A stretch of DNA of 64,000 nucleotides from Nilaparvata lugens (lineage: Eukaryota > Arthropoda > Insecta > Hemiptera > Delphacidae), in assembly GCF_014356525.2 (NCBI RefSeq), contig NC_052505.1, forward strand, positions 9,736,171 through 9,800,170, given 5' to 3'. Positions 30,558 through 44,113 of the stretch are shown piece by piece. The position numbers and the translations under genes were made by a program. How positions within the stretch are numbered: the first letter of the stretch is position 1; every line of letters begins with the position of its first letter. Below the pieces are notes generated by a model that did no database searches, was not told the origin of the DNA, and saw only the letters and a list, made by a program, of their open reading frames with translations.

Positions 30558-32309
30558 TGTCACAAAGTGAAATTGTGACGAGAGAATAGTCAATAATATT
30601 ATTGAAAGACGCTCAGCCAGCAACAAGGTTGGTTGGCCACAGAGATAAAGAGGGTACCAATGGTGCACCATCTTTCGCGCATCGAGAAGATTCTTACTGC
30701 CCCTGGCAGTGGCAAAACTCTATTCCCTCTACTTTGGGAGAGTATATAAACGCCGGACGAGCCCCAGACCACAGCATTCCGCTCCTAACCTTCCTCTCCT
30801 GTACAGTGGCCCATTGGCTGCCATATGTCCCTGACCTCCTGTCCTTGTACAGCGGCCCGTTAGCTGCTGTATGTCCCTGACCTCCTGTCCTTGTACAGCA
30901 GCCCATTGGCTGCCGTATGTCCCTGACCTCCTGTCCTGGTACAGCGGCCTGTTGGCTGCCATACGTCCCTCCCCTCTCATCCACCCAGGACACAGTGGCG
31001 CATTGGCTGCCGTCTCTATCCACCCATCCTCACAGGGCACAGTGGCCAGTTGGCTGCCGTCCCTATCCTTCTGTCTCCCCAGGGCACAGTGGCCCGTTGG
31101 CTGCCGTCCCTAACCTACCATTCTCCCCAGGGCACAGCAGCCCGTTGGCTGCTGTCCCTAGCCTTCCATTCTCCCAGGGCACAGTGGCCTGTTGGCTGCA
31201 GTCCCTATCCTTCCATCTCCCCAGGGCACAGCGGCCCGACGGCTGCCGTCCCTAACCTTCCATTCCCCCTAGGGCACAGCGGCCCGTTGGCCGCTGTCAC
31301 TATCCTCCCAGGGCACAGCGACCCGTTGGCTGCCATCCCTATCCTTCCATCTCCCCAGGGCACAGCGGCTAGTTGGCTGCTGTCCCTATCCTCCCATCCT
31401 CCCAGGGCACAGCGACCCGTTGGCTGCCGTCCCTATCCTCCCATCCTCCCAGGGCACAGCGGCCCATTGGCTGCCGTCCCTATCCTCCCATCCTCCCAGG
31501 GCACAGCAATACCTTGGCTGCTGTCCCTATCCTCCCAACCTCCCAGGGCACAGCGACCCGTTGGCTGCCGTCCCTATCCTCCCATCCTCCCAGGGCACAG
31601 CGACCCGTTGGCTGCCGTCCCTATCTTCCCATCCTCCCAGGGCACAGCGGCCCGTTGGCTGCTGTCACTATCCTTCCATCTCCCCAGGGCACAGCAGCCC
31701 ATTGGCTGTCGTCCCTAACCTTCCATTCTGCCAGAGCTAAGCGGCTGTTGGCTGCCATCCCTATTCTCCCATCCTCCCAGGGCACAGCAACCCGTTGGCT
31801 GCCGTCCCTATCTTCCCATCCTCCCAGGGCACAGCGGCTTGTTGGCTGCTGTCACTATCCTTCCATCTCCCCAGGGCACAGCAGCCCATTGGCTGTCGTC
31901 CCTAACCTTCCATTCTCCCAGAGCACAGCGGCTGTTGGCTGCCGTCCCTATCCTCCCATCCTCCCAGGGCACAGCGGCCTGTTGGCTGCCGTCCCTATCC
32001 TTCTATCCTCTCCGGGCACAGTGGCCCGTTGGCTGCCATCTCTCCTGTCTATCCTTCCTCTTCCTACTATACTGGAGCGGAACCGAGGCTGTAAGGCCAA
32101 TACAAAATTACCTCGAAGTGGTGTCATCAGAGAAGAGAGCAACCTTCATGCTGTTGGAAGCACCAGGAGGTGCTGTCCACGCCAGCTGAGGCACAAAGAA
32201 GGAAGAAGTGAAACTTTGACTTGCCTCCTTTCCCCGCTCACATTACGACTGAGCTAAGTTGACCAGGATCAATCACCCACCTCTGAAGCTACTCAGGGTG
32301 AACATGATA
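30558..32309 (+). repeat. 3' LTR with 47-bp tandem repeat array
   Basis: 1,752 bp, TGTCAC...ATGATA, preceded by the purine tract AGTGAGAGTGGGG and followed by GCAT. TATATAAA at 30743. The array from about 30800 to 32030 repeats GGCACAGCGGCCCGTTGGCTGCC GTCCCTATCC-type units of mostly 47 bp. It is longer than the 5' LTR array. Long open frames here (31050-31718, 31373-32257) only reflect the repeat. Confidence 0.9.
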
Positions 32310-32313
32310 GCAT

Positions 32314-35300
32314 TCTATATACAGTGTCCTAAAAGTCTCGTATTTAACATTCATTTTCGGGTTGCTTGCAATTTTCGTCAAAAGTATTCACACAAGAATT
32401 CATTTTCACCTTTCTTCAATAACGAAATTTTAAATTAAATGAAAATAAATTTCAACTTTCTATCTTCAATGGGTATGGTACTCAATTATAATTTTTCAGA
32501 AATGAGTCTAATTTGAAAAAATGATTTTTCTTCAATCAACATTATTTTCTAATTGTCATCAATAGAATGAATAATTCAAAATACCTCTGGCCACAACTCG
32601 GACCTCTACAGCCAGAGGCTGTATGGTACACATTCCTATCTTGACTGAATAAATAAATTCGTATGACTTCTGGTGGTGGGGATTCCATTGCGGGTAGGTC
32701 TCACTGCCTGAATATATAATTTAAGCCATAAATGGACTGTCATACTTCAGCCGGGACCGACAATTAACGTGCCCAGACTAAATTTTATCTTGACTATATT
32801 TTGAGATACAAAAAAATAATATAGAAGCTTTTTGTGTTGTTGAGAAGTTGATATTGTGGTAATTATTCATATTGAATGAAAAAGATAAAGAAATTGTCAG
32901 ATTAAATCTGTGGTTTCATGAAAGTTAATATAGAAAGTTTTTCACTTTTGAAGAAACCTAAATTTTCAGCTTTCAACATCATCATCACTACTTTCTTTGT
33001 CTGAATGAATTGCATTGTGTTGAATATTATTATTATAACAATGTTCAGAGTTGATAGCATTTAAAATTTATTATCAAACATACATACCATACAAACACAC
33101 CCAAATTTGGACATGACTTGAGTATTTAGTCGAAATGTGTAACTTGCTGATTTCTTCTGATAATGGAAATTCTTATATTAGGCAGGTTGACTGTGATACA
33201 GAAGTAGTAATTGTTATGAAAAGATCACAATGATTGAAATGCAATCAAAATGAGTAACTTGACAATAATTTGAGGGATGTACATAGTCTTTCATAGGGAA
33301 AGACTAGTATTTTACAATATTATATGAATTGCTAATTGCAAATGCATTATAATAGATCTAATTTGTTACGGTACTAAAATTATGACTAAGATTTTTTGCG
33401 AAAAATTTTTATACTATGTATAGAATTTTTTCATTATACTAATCTACTACAGGTTCAAACTACTCAGAGGTCGGGTGCTGGAAATAATGTGACATTCATG
33501 TACCAAAACTGTGGTAGGCTACCTACTTTGACAGATTACAATTCCTGGAGGACCAAGAAATTCCAAGGCCACCCACAACCATTACATCTTTACTATATGA
33601 GAAATGCATTTTAAATGTGCCGAGGTAAGAATTAATACAACTCAGCAGTGTCATGTGTCATTATTTTATTATTTTTCAAGCCCATAGAAATTGCATGTAA
33701 GATGTTGTAGCGTAAATATAATTCAAATTAAAATATTTTTTATTCCTTCAAGTATTTACAGGGAAACACGAAAAAAACTTAATATTACGGAATTACTTCA
33801 GAAAGACTAAACGTCTGCGTGTGGAGGAGAGTTCCATAGACAACACAAGCAGTCACAACATAGAATAATTATAATAGAAAAAATAAACTTCAGAATAGAA
33901 TGATGATAATAATGGATTAAATACAGATTCAAATAATAGTAAAATAAGGAATAATACTTAATTAAGAAATGAAAGATAAAAAGAAAAATATTAACTAAAC
34001 TTAGGATTGATTTTATTTCTTGTGCAGGCCAAGAAATCCCAGGTTATGAAGGAGGCTGTGTGTTCGCGTCCTGTATTTATTTTATAATGTAATGGATTGA
34101 TAGAGGAAAAAAATCAATATGATGAATCCTTTGATAGTTCTGGCTTTCTGATAGTTATCAGATATAACATGAGCGGAGCAGAGCTTCCGCTGCCTCCGCG
34201 CCAATGTGATACAGCCACCTGTCTATACCCCTTCGGTAAAAGGCTAGACTATACACCTCCGCCTCTCTTATTTCGTTCGGCAAGTTTTTATATAAAATGT
34301 GAGCCAGTTGAAATTAATTTGACAGCTCTGACCCATGTGTCAGTTGTGGAACATCATAATATTATAGTTGGTTCTGTGGCGAGTTTCATACCGGAAATTT
34401 GAATTTGTTTCACCTAAGATCTGGGTTTTGAATTTTTTCAAGTGAATTAATGATGTTTTGATGAAGATCTGTCAGATATTTGAAACCGGGAATTCTGAAA
34501 AAAGCAAAAATTATAAGTACAAATACATTAAAATGAGACATGCTATGGCTCGTTTGCCTGTAGCGGTACCAAAAAGAAACTGATAGGATCCTATATACAA
34601 AAGTATAATGCTGACATGTTTCACTTACACCCCAACAAGTTAATCTTGTAATTAATTATAATAATTCGAAAAGAAATAATCACTTTCACGAGGAGGTGAG
34701 ATTCAGATGTGCTTTCCATCAACAGCGCCGAGGCAATGTCTTTCGGAGGAGACAATAAGCCATAGGTCCCAACTACTTTTTAGGTAGTCGTCATCTCTCA
34801 TCATCATCCCTCTCACTCATTATCCACGCACAAGCCTAAGAGCTTATGTGGGCATCACCCTCAGTATTATTACTATTCTATCAATGTGGAAAAATCGTCA
34901 AATCTTCCTCGAATTTATCTACTACAGCAGTCAAGCTTTGTTGGATGTCTGAGGTCTGTTATTGATGGTTTTAGAAAGCAGTAGTGTTATATTACTCTTA
35001 GACCAGTTATAGAATAGACACGCTGGGAAGTCTAGCCTCTGAAGCCAACATCTATTGCCATATCACCAAATCGAGACATCATCATCGGATAGAAAACTTT
35101 CACATTGTGTCTATTTCAGAAGGAAGTAAATTATTATTCATTGAAATGGTGAACTCCCGCTACGCTCCCGCTGAAATAGTCACAATCTGCTATGGAAAAC
35201 TGTGGAATTTAGTCTTAGAAAAGAGTGGACTGTATAAATAGGAAAGAATAAATCAAATTCTGAAAAAAGAGAAACAATGTGTCTTGACTGATTTGACACC

Positions 35301-37165
35301 TGACTGAAATTCCACATGAGTGCAAGAACCGTTGTGCATTCAAAAACCTGTGCACTGGAATGAATGCAAAACAGTTTTACGTAACTCAGTATTAAAACGG
35401 ATCAACAAAATGTAGGCTAAGGTGGAATGCCAAATGAAAAAGTAGGTTAGTAAAATACAAACTTTAATCAGCATTGAAGAATAAAAATGTAGTTGATCCT
35501 AGTTGACATAAGAGAAATATGATGCCAACAAAGTGATTTTAAAATGGAAAAATGTTCTGTAAATTTGAATACATGAAATAACCCCTCAGGGTGATTGGTC
35601 GACAATATAAATTGAAATAGAATTTAACTTTGTTATGAACAAGATTAGGATTAAGTTTAGAAAAGGATTGAAGTACATGAACAAACTTGAAAACGGTATT
35701 AATGATTCTAGTAAAAAAGAACAAGTAAAAACAGTAATCTGAATGCAAGAACTGATTGCGATGTAACAATTTGAAATAGTAAATTGAAACCAAAGATAAT
35801 CAGGTGATGATGTTACCAATATGTGCACATTTCAAATAAATTAATTATTAAAGAGTGACATTAAAAAGTTATGAATATAACAGTAATGTACATAGAAAAT
35901 AATCTATCTGGTTATCAAAATGGAATAATGAAACAGTTACCAAACAAACGTTTATAGAATACCAGAATCTATAATAAGTAGTCTTTAGTTTAAACCTACA
36001 ATTGTCATTTTTAATAACAAACAACACCTAGGAAAATTGAAATGTAAATATGTTGAATTGCAAGGCTTCAACATTTGAATTAGTTCGATACCAACAAAAG
36101 AAAACAGGTAAGTTGAAATTAACCAGAAGGTTATATGAATGACAGTAGCCTATACCGAAATATCCTAATTGCAAAATGCAGAAACTACAGCTTAGCAATA
36201 ATCAAAAAGAGTAATAACAAAGAATTAAATAGGATTGATAATTGCAATGTTCACAGAACATTCATGAATTGATTACAAAAAACTGACAAACAATCCTCAA
36301 GAGCTATTTGGCTGAGCAATATAACTCAAAAATAAAGTAAAGTTGACTATGAACAACAATGAATTCCTAGCCTGAAAGATAAAAACAATAGATTAGGGCA
36401 GTATTAAAATACAAAGTAGGTGATACAAAAATACTTAGCTGCAGAACATAATGCAAGAGCCAAGGTCCCGGTTTGGTCTAGGGCCTTCAAAGACAGCGTG
36501 AGTTTCCAATTTAGCTCGAATAGGCCAGAGTCAAGGTCCCGGTTTGGTCTAGGGCCTTCAAAGACAGCGTGAGCTTCCAATAGCTCAAATGGACACATCA
36601 GGAGAGAAACAAGATTCCAACTTGTTTGAAATGCCGATGAAACAGCAGCCAGTTGTAGAGGAAGAGTTTTCAATCAAAGTTTCAAAGGAAATATTTCCCA
36701 AGTTTTGGAAATATCAGTTGCAATACTTGTAAAATGCAATTCACAATTGAGAGTCACATTAATCAGTGATATTGGCAATATATCACAATAATTATCAATA
36801 GAATGAATGATGGGTAAACTTTCAGTACCAAAATTGCAAATAAAGAATTACTAAACAAGGTTAGCACTCAATGTAAAACAAGAGTCTGCAATATGTAAAA
36901 CAAATTTAAACTTGTAGACAGATGCAGTGATGCAAACAAGCAGCCATTTTGAGAATGCAGTAATGGAAATAAAAATATGTAAAACAGAAACAAGTGTTCA
37001 AATCTTGAAAAACTAATAATAGTTCCATAGAACCAGTTGATATTATCCAACAATTGAAATAAACAAACAGGGCGAGGTGAAAACTATTTTCACAAGCGAT
37101 GAGAGTTCAAGTTGTAACTTACAATTATACAAGGAAGTGTACACACATATGCAAGAGTTCACGAA
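32314..37165. other. AT-rich DNA with repeat debris, no secure gene
   Basis: 32330-32680 looks like a transposon remnant (CAGTGTCCTAAAAGTCTCGTAT, then sequence similar to 880-1040). A block at 33445-33626 has a possible acceptor (CTACTACAG) and donor (GAG/GTAAGA) but contains a stop in the likely frame. An ATG frame at 34097-34402 (101 codons) is unrecognised. At 36470-36600 a roughly 70-bp unit (AAGGTCCCGGTTTGGTCTAG...) is repeated twice. Confidence 0.35.
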
Positions 37166-38035
37166 CATGTTGAAAAATTAAAATTGAAATAACAAATGAA
37201 CTGATTGTCCGAATTTTAATGTTGATGGCTCCAAAGAACCAATGAAATGTCTCCAACAAATAAAACAAGCAAACAGGGCGAGGTGAAAACTATTTCCACG
37301 AAAGATGAGAAAAATTGGAGACACACACAAAGTTGATGCTAGACAGCCAAAGGATGTGCAGTGAAGAAGAAAGTGGGTAGCAAGCAAGTGCTACCTTGAT
37401 CAAGAAATCACCAATAAAGTTGATTTCTAAAAAGATGCAAAAATATCTGGAAGCCGAACAACAAATTGACAAATACAATAATAAAATGACCTAGGCTTCA
37501 GAAAATATCCAAAAACTAAAACAAAGATAAATAAAAATATGCAGCGACAATGCCCAGTATCAGGTCGGCAGTGGACCACTAGCGCTCCAGCTGCAAAAAT
37601 ACAAACTAATGACTACCGCGCAGAGAACATGACAATACAAAATCAAAAATCATAAAAGAGATTGTTTGAAGGTGGAGAATAGTTTTAACAGAAAACAATG
37701 TAAACAAACTCTGCAAAAAAGTTAGATAGTATGAATAATCCTAGCGAGTATGAATAATCCCATTTTAACTAAAGGGAATAATATTTTCACTGTACCCCGG
37801 TCACTTTCACAGTGTAGGAATCCAGCTTGAGAAGTTAAACTTTTTTAATAATTCAAGTTTGTCCAATACTCAAAAATAAATTGCACAAAAAATTCAATAC
37901 TTAAAATTACAAATGAACCTTTTTTGTAGATACCTATTTAATATCTTTATTGGCTTGGCATATAAATATCCCTATAAACGGCAACTCTAAATCTCTATCT
38001 CTATATATTATTATATTATATTTATATTCTATTAT

Positions 38036-38076
<41 letters not shown>
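37166..38076. repeat. Left flank of LTR element 2, first copy of a long duplication
   Basis: Nearly identical to 43193-44113, differing by small indels such as a roughly 30-bp block near 44010 absent here. Non-coding; ends in an (AT)n tract (about 38034-38076). The junction of the second copy is at the shared bases CATG. Confidence 0.85.
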
Positions 38077-38079
<3 letters not shown>

Positions 38080-39060
38080 AATATTACATTTTTTCTCACA
38101 TTTGAATCGAATCTTCAATTCGAGATCTATGGAACTTTATAGTAAATGTCAGAGTCATCAATAGACGGACAAACTTTTTGACGGAGAATTTATTATCGTA
38201 AATGTTTGTTGCATTGTTCCATGGTGTCACCGAGGCAGGGTTAACAAATTACTAGATAAATAGTTTATTTAAATAGAATATATATATAAATTTAAAATAA
38301 CAGTTTCAAAATAAAGTTTTATTGAGAACAGATGTAGAATGTGAATTCTAAACTTGTAAGTTATAATATTTTGGTAACGTGTCTGTAATGTTGGAGGCGT
38401 TGGCTTCGTGACTTGCAACTTAGGTCTTTTCCTGTTCTTTCTTCTTCTGAAAACATGGCTGGCTGTTGTGTGTGTAATTTTGTGCTCTGAATTATTGTCT
38501 GTTTAAGTGAATTTATTAATGTTTTAAATTGAGTTTTATACAAGTTTATGGTGTACTAGTTTGTTATTAAATAGCTGTTTGTATTTTCAAGCCAATAGCC
38601 ACTGTGTTTCAACTGTAAACTAGATAAGTATTTTAGTTCGTAATAACTCTGAAATAATTAGGCTTAAGATATATTTTCTTTGTGTATTTGTATAAATTCA
38701 TCTGAAGATTATAAGTTAATTTGCTCTGAAAACTGGATTTCTCATTCATAGGCAATAGATCCATTCACAGTTTATCAAGAATCTATTTCATTGGAGCCGA
38801 CAACTATCCTTAGGTTGATAGGTGTTAAATGCTATTCCAACCGTTTAAGGGAAAATTGGTAGCACGGCAAATGGTACGCCCTGTGGTGGGACCGAATTAC
38901 AAAATAAATATGTCCCAAATGGTACACCATGAAATCCCTGGGTATAGAAATTATTAGTGGATAGATATCTTGATAGGTTGTGAATGGTATACTGCTGAAT
39001 GGGAAATCGGTTCAAGAGAGATCAAGTTTTAATGAATAGATATCAGTGCATATTACAAAA

Positions 39061-39830
39061 TGGCAAACATTAAAAATGATCTGAATCTTATAGCATTCTT
39101 AACACAAAAGTTTGATGAGATAAATGCTAGATTTGATGAGCAAAATGCTAAGTTTGATAAGCAAAATGCTAAGTTTGATGATATGAAGCAAGAATGTACT
39201 AGCATAAGACTAGAGCAGGGTTAGTATAAACCTTCTATTGAAAGATGCACATGAGACATTGATTAAAAATCATAAAGATGAAAGCAAATTGAAGCATGAT
39301 AATAGTAGTGTTAAGATACAAGATCAACTCATTCAAGTTTCTGATAATGTAGGCCTAGTTACTGTTGTTGAAAAAGTCAACCATAGTGAGACAGTAGAAT
39401 TGGTTAAAGAAGTAGGTAGGGAGTTGTCTTCACTGAAAGTCAACTATCATGAAAGTAATATTGCTACATTGAAGGTTAGGAAAACTATGAACAAAGTGAA
39501 TGATTACATGAGACAGGTTTCTGTGGAGGTTAGGAAAAATGTAAACAAAATGAATGTGTTGCTTTGAGTCAAGTTGATGAGTTCAACTTTCAACTGAGAA
39601 TTGAAAAGGTGTATGCAATGCATTCTCAAGTGAACATGACTAACTTTTGCAAGCAAAATGGCTTTGTTGAAACAAATGAACCCATGAATAAAATCATGTT
39701 CTTGAAGAAAACAAAGCACAAAGTTTCCATTGATGTATTAGTATTCAAAGGTTGTTTCAAGTTGCTTATTTACAAGATGATGACAATGAATCACATGATG
39801 AAAGGGTATTCCCCAACACACAATGATTAG
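39061..39830 (+). pseudogene. Coiled-coil gag-like remnant of LTR element 2
   Basis: Frame from ATG 39061 (MANIKNDLNLIAFLTQKF) with the repeat FDEQNAKFDKQNAKFD, stopping at about 39225. It is followed by further Lys/Glu/Val-rich frames (39238-39567, 39564-39830) that look like broken parts of one coiled-coil protein. No zinc knuckle. Gag identity is inferred from position after the 5' LTR. Confidence 0.4.
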
Positions 39831-41510
39831 GAATCCTGTGTTATGCCGGGATTCAGAATAGCATAATCGCTACACAGTGTATGGTAAGAGTCCATAATTG
39901 TGTCTTTTTTCTTTCCTGTAGCCTATTTTCTTGGCCCTTAATCTTTTCAAATTTCAATTCTTTCCTGTCTTTGTGTAATGTTCAGTAAATTTCTTCTATG
40001 ATGCATATCTTAACCAATCTTGTCCATAGTCATTTAAATTTGTATTCTTCTGAAATAATATTAGAAGTTGAAATAGTAGCTTATTTTCCTAATCTTCAAT
40101 TTGTTGATAAAACTTAACTTTTCCAAAATCTATCCATTGTAATGTAAATAATTGTTTGCTTGTGGTATATTTTTTCATCATGTATCACTTATGTGAAGTG
40201 TATCAATTTTGTGTGTGTTGTTTTAGGGAATTTATTTACCCAGTTTTCTTTTTTCTCTTTTTTGTATTTTTTAGGGAACTTATTTACCCATTATTCATCT
40301 TGATCATCTTTGTATTATAATCTTGAAATGTTTGTACTTATTATACAGTCTTTAAATTTTAAATTATTTTAAAAAAATAAATGGTTCAATTTAAAACGTT
40401 TTGTTATATTATTAATTGAAATAAGTTTTTTGTGATTGATATCTTTTTCAAAATTTTTAAATTTGTTTGTTCTATAAATTTTGATATGATTGATTATCGT
40501 TTGAAATGGATGCTGGAGTGAATGTAGAATTTTTAGTGGGGTTTGTTGATTAGAATTTTGCTGGTATGTGATTGTTTTTTGAGATGGAAACCCATTATTG
40601 CCTAAAGAAGGAATAACAGAGGTTATGACTTGGAGAGGCAGTAATGAGATAATATTTTTTGTGTTGATTACTAATATTGATTGCCATAGATGCAAAATGA
40701 TGATTAATTATGAATATTGTTTGCCTTTGAAGCAAAATATTATTGATGTTTTGAATGGTTTCTTGTTTAATGATTGATAGTAAAGTTTTGTCATGAAATG
40801 TAGTTTGTGTTTAGAACATTGAAAAGTCGAAATAAACTATAGTATCCAACAAACGATGATTAATAATATTAAATAATTTGCTTTTTATACAATTTTTGAA
40901 CAAAATTAAAACTAAATAATTTTGAAACCCTGAATGATAAATCATAAATGTGAAATTAACTTGCTATAAATGAAATGTTATATTAAATGATAATGAAATG
41001 CAGATATATTATGAAATGATTGTGAATAGAAGACCAATTGTCTGAAATTATTGAAATATGTATTGAAATTAAATTTTGTTGTGATGATCTGATGTTTTTT
41101 ACAATTTTGATAATGATACAGGGTGTTATGAAATTATATTTCTATTTTGAAGAATGGATTAAAATTTTGATATTTGAACAGTGAATAGATGAAAATGAAT
41201 GATTTTTTTTTTAATTTATCATTGATATGTCCATATTTCACAATCTATGTATTGCTGACTGTATAATAAGATGTTAACAAATTTCAATTTCATAAATACT
41301 TAAAAATAATTTTCATGTGTATTAGATTGTATTGATAGCCTAATCAAGTTTTTCTTTTTAGTGTATAAGCATTTTAAGATAACAGGTACAGCACAGACAT
41401 TAACATTGAAATAGTTATCATGTGAATCTCGAAATCAGCAACAAGTGAACGCCATGAAGAGTGTTAAGAACATTTGGGTGATTTTCGAACTAGTGTGACA
41501 TAACTACGCC
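39831..41510. other. AT-rich internal sequence of LTR element 2
   Basis: Two copies of TTTAGGGAA(T/C)TTATTTACCCA near 40225 and 40272. No gene seen; the minus-strand frame 40369-40695 is Asn/Ile-rich and unsupported. Confidence 0.4.
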
Positions 41511-41515
41511 AAAAT

Positions 41516-41935
41516 CTACGCCGATGCCTGTGCTGATGCCAACGCCAATATCTACGCCAATGCCTGCGCCGAAGCCAAAATCTGTGCCAATGCTGATGCC
41601 TACACTAATACCTACAACAATATCAACACTAATAACTACGCCAAAATGCCAAAATCTACGCCGATGCCTGTGCTGATATCAATGCTGCACCAATGCCAAT
41701 AGCTACGCCAATGCCTGCGCCAATGCTGATGCCAACACCAAAATCAACGCCGATGCCTGTGCTGATGTCAATGCCTGTGCCAATGCCAATAGCTACGCCA
41801 ATGCCAAAATCTGCGCCAATGCTAATGCCAATGCCTGCGCCAATGCCAATGCCTGCGCCAATGCCAATATCAACGCCGATGCCAAAGCCGACACCAAAGC
41901 ATACGCCAATAGCAATGCCAATGCTTATTGCTGAC
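41516..41935. repeat. Hexamer-based minisatellite (GCCAAT/GCCGAT)n
   Basis: Degenerate six-base periodicity of GCCAATGCCTGCGCCAATGC type. It forces a Met-Pro-rich frame (41693-42037) that is probably not a gene, although periodicity in multiples of three is preserved. Confidence 0.75.
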
Positions 41936-42254
41936 TCTGTATCTCAAACTTCAACACTACTGCATTACCTGGAGGTAATTGCCATCCATGTTCACATTCA
42001 CAACTTTGAATTCAGAAGAACAGTCACAGTATCATGAAAGAATTGATTCAAAAAATCCTCTTCTAAATTATTCCTGTATGCAGAACTCTAAACCTTGAAA
42101 GCTGAAAATATCAAAAAACCAAACCTTACCTAAATTAATCCTCACCTAAATGAATCCTGTATGCAGTGTCTATCTCTTTTCCAAAAAACTAATTACATTG
42201 TCATTTCAAGCCTGAAATGTACATTGTATAATTACAAATATGATACAAAATTTA

Positions 42255-42420
42255 TGTGACTCTGTATTGAATTTGGAATGCAGCCGTCTACTACAAACAT
42301 GAAGCAATGCTAACTGAGATGTCACCTGTATCGAGTTTGGAATGCAGCCGTCTACTACAAGCATGAGGCAATGCTAACTGAGATGTCACCTGTATCGAGT
42401 TTGATATGCATCAGTCGACT
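42255..42420. repeat. Tandem repeat of about 80 bp, two and a half copies
   Basis: TTTGGAATGCAGCCGTCTAC and GCTAACTGAGATGTCACCTG recur at about 42270 and 42337, with a partial third copy (TTTGATATGCATCAGTCGAC). Confidence 0.7.
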
Positions 42421-43192
42421 ACAAGTATCAGCCCAACACTACGTGCATCCAGATCAGCCCAACACTTAACGTCATCACATTGGAGTCACACTTAACTGAA
42501 AATCATACTGAGTGCCTTAACGGACTGTTTTCCAAAATGTGCATCAATAAAATCAACCGCGTCAATAGTGAAAGAAATGAACATTTTTTGATTTATTGAA
42601 ATTTTATGTGAAAATTAAATGTAACAATTCATCAATTCATTTAAAAAAAAAAAAAAATAATAATAATAATAAATTTTTCATTCAACATACTAAATTTTTT
42701 TATGCAATAAAAATTAAATTTTTCTATCTATTAAATTTATGTGCAATTTCAAAAAACTATTCTTTACATATTAAACTTTCTGTTGAGATATTTTTCTTTA
42801 AATTATAAAGCTAAATCAAAAGTAATATTGATATTCTATATTTTGAAATATTGTTTGGAAACATATAACAAACGCTATTGATGAATTTTTATAATAATTT
42901 TCAATATTATTGGATGACATGTATTGTTTTTCTAGAAAAAATTGTTACTGTTCTCGAATTTAAATTTCAACAATTTTCATTAGGGTCAATGTAAATTTTT
43001 TCTTTAAATTTTCAAACAGTAAAATTTTTTATGTCAAGAGGGGGGTATTTGTAATATTACATTTTTTCTCACATTTGAATCGAATCTTCAATTCGAGATC
43101 TATGGAACTTTATAGTAAATGTCAGAGTCATCAATAGACGGACAAACTTTTTGATGGAGAATTTATTATCGTAAATGTTTGTTGCATTGTTC

Positions 43193-44113
43193 CATGTTGA
43201 AAAATTAAAATTGAAATAACAAATGAACTGATTGTCCGAATTTTAATGTTGATGGCTCCAAAGAACCAATGAAATGTCTCCAACAAATAAAACAAGCAAA
43301 CAGGGCGAGGTGAAAACTATTTCCACGAAAGATGAGAAAAATTGGAGACACACACAAAGTTGATGCTAGACAGCCAAAGGATGTGCAGTGAAGAAGAAAG
43401 TGGGTAGCAAGCAAGTGCTACCTTGATCAAGAAATCACCAATAAAGTTGATTTCTAAAAAGATGCAAAAATATCTGGAAGCCGAACAACAAATTGACAAA
43501 TACAATAATAAAATGACCTAGGCTTCAGAAAATATCCAAAAAACTAAAACAAAGATAAATAAAAATATGCAGCGACAATGCCCAGTATCAGGTCGGCAGT
43601 GGACCACTAGCGCTCCAGCTGCAAAAATACAAACTAATGACTACCGCGCAGAGAACATGACAATACAAAATCAAAAATCATAAAAGAGATTGTTTGAAGG
43701 TGGAGAATAGTTTTAACAGAAAACAATGTAAACAAACTCTGCAAAAAAGTTAGATAGTATGAATAATCCTAGCGAGTATGAATAATCCCATTTTAACTAA
43801 AGGGAATAATATTTTCACTGTACCCCGGTCACTTTCACAGTGTAGGAATCCAGCTTGAGAAGTTAAACTTTTTTAATAATTCAAGTTTGTCCAATACTCA
43901 AAAATAAATTGCACAAAAAATTCAATACTTAAAATTACAAATGAACCTTTTTTGTAGATACCTATTTAATATCTTTATTGGCTTGGCATATAAATATCCC
44001 TATAAACGAAAATTTATGCTTCTCTAAATGAAGATTGCAACTCTAAATCTCTATCTCTATATATTATTATATTATATTTATATTCTATTATATATATATA
44101 TATATATATATAT
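43193..44113. repeat. Second copy of the left flank of LTR element 2
   Basis: Direct repeat of 37166-38076, including the same open frames, again ending in (AT)n. Confidence 0.85.

Larger units (their letters stand above)
7333..32309 (+). mobile_element. LTR retrotransposon (deleted), carrying a Polinton and a hAT-like insertion
   Basis: Two LTRs start TGTCACAAAG (7333 and 30558) and end GTGATA/ATGATA (28196 and 32309). The 4-bp target duplication GCAT lies at 7329-7332 and 32310-32313. A primer-binding-like site TGGCGCCCGCACTTGGGGC follows the 5' LTR, and a purine-rich tract precedes the 3' LTR. The 5' LTR is split by Polinton P1 (8242-27841), and the gag zinc knuckle is split by a hAT-like element (28479-29276). 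The internal region is only about 2.4 kb and keeps a gag end and aspartic protease. Reverse transcriptase, RNase H and integrase are missing, so it is non-autonomous. Gypsy versus BEL cannot be decided. Confidence 0.85.
38077..43196 (+). mobile_element. LTR element 2, non-autonomous, 3' LTR truncated
   Basis: 5' LTR 38077-38869 (TGTAATATTAC...GCACGGCA). Internal region 38870-43049. The 3' LTR starts at 43050 after the purine tract AAGAGGGGGG and breaks off at 43196, where the duplicated left flank resumes. Inside are a coiled-coil gag-like remnant, a hexamer minisatellite and a roughly 70-bp tandem repeat, but no protease, reverse transcriptase or integrase. An intact LTR of the same element stands at 44114-44908. 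Confidence 0.75.

Noticed and set aside
31300..32000. CRISPR-like regular repeats
   Set aside because: Units are contiguous without unique spacers and lie in an LTR of a eukaryotic retrotransposon.
31373..32257. 294-codon plus-strand frame
   Set aside because: Produced by the 47-bp LTR tandem repeat; other frames of the same array are also open (31050-31718, 31420-31740).
33396..33614. Possible exon 33445-33626
   Set aside because: Acceptor and donor look fair, but the likely frame contains a stop and no neighbouring exons were found.
41693..42037. Met-Pro repeat protein of 114 codons
   Set aside because: Simple consequence of a six-base minisatellite; no conserved flanking domain.
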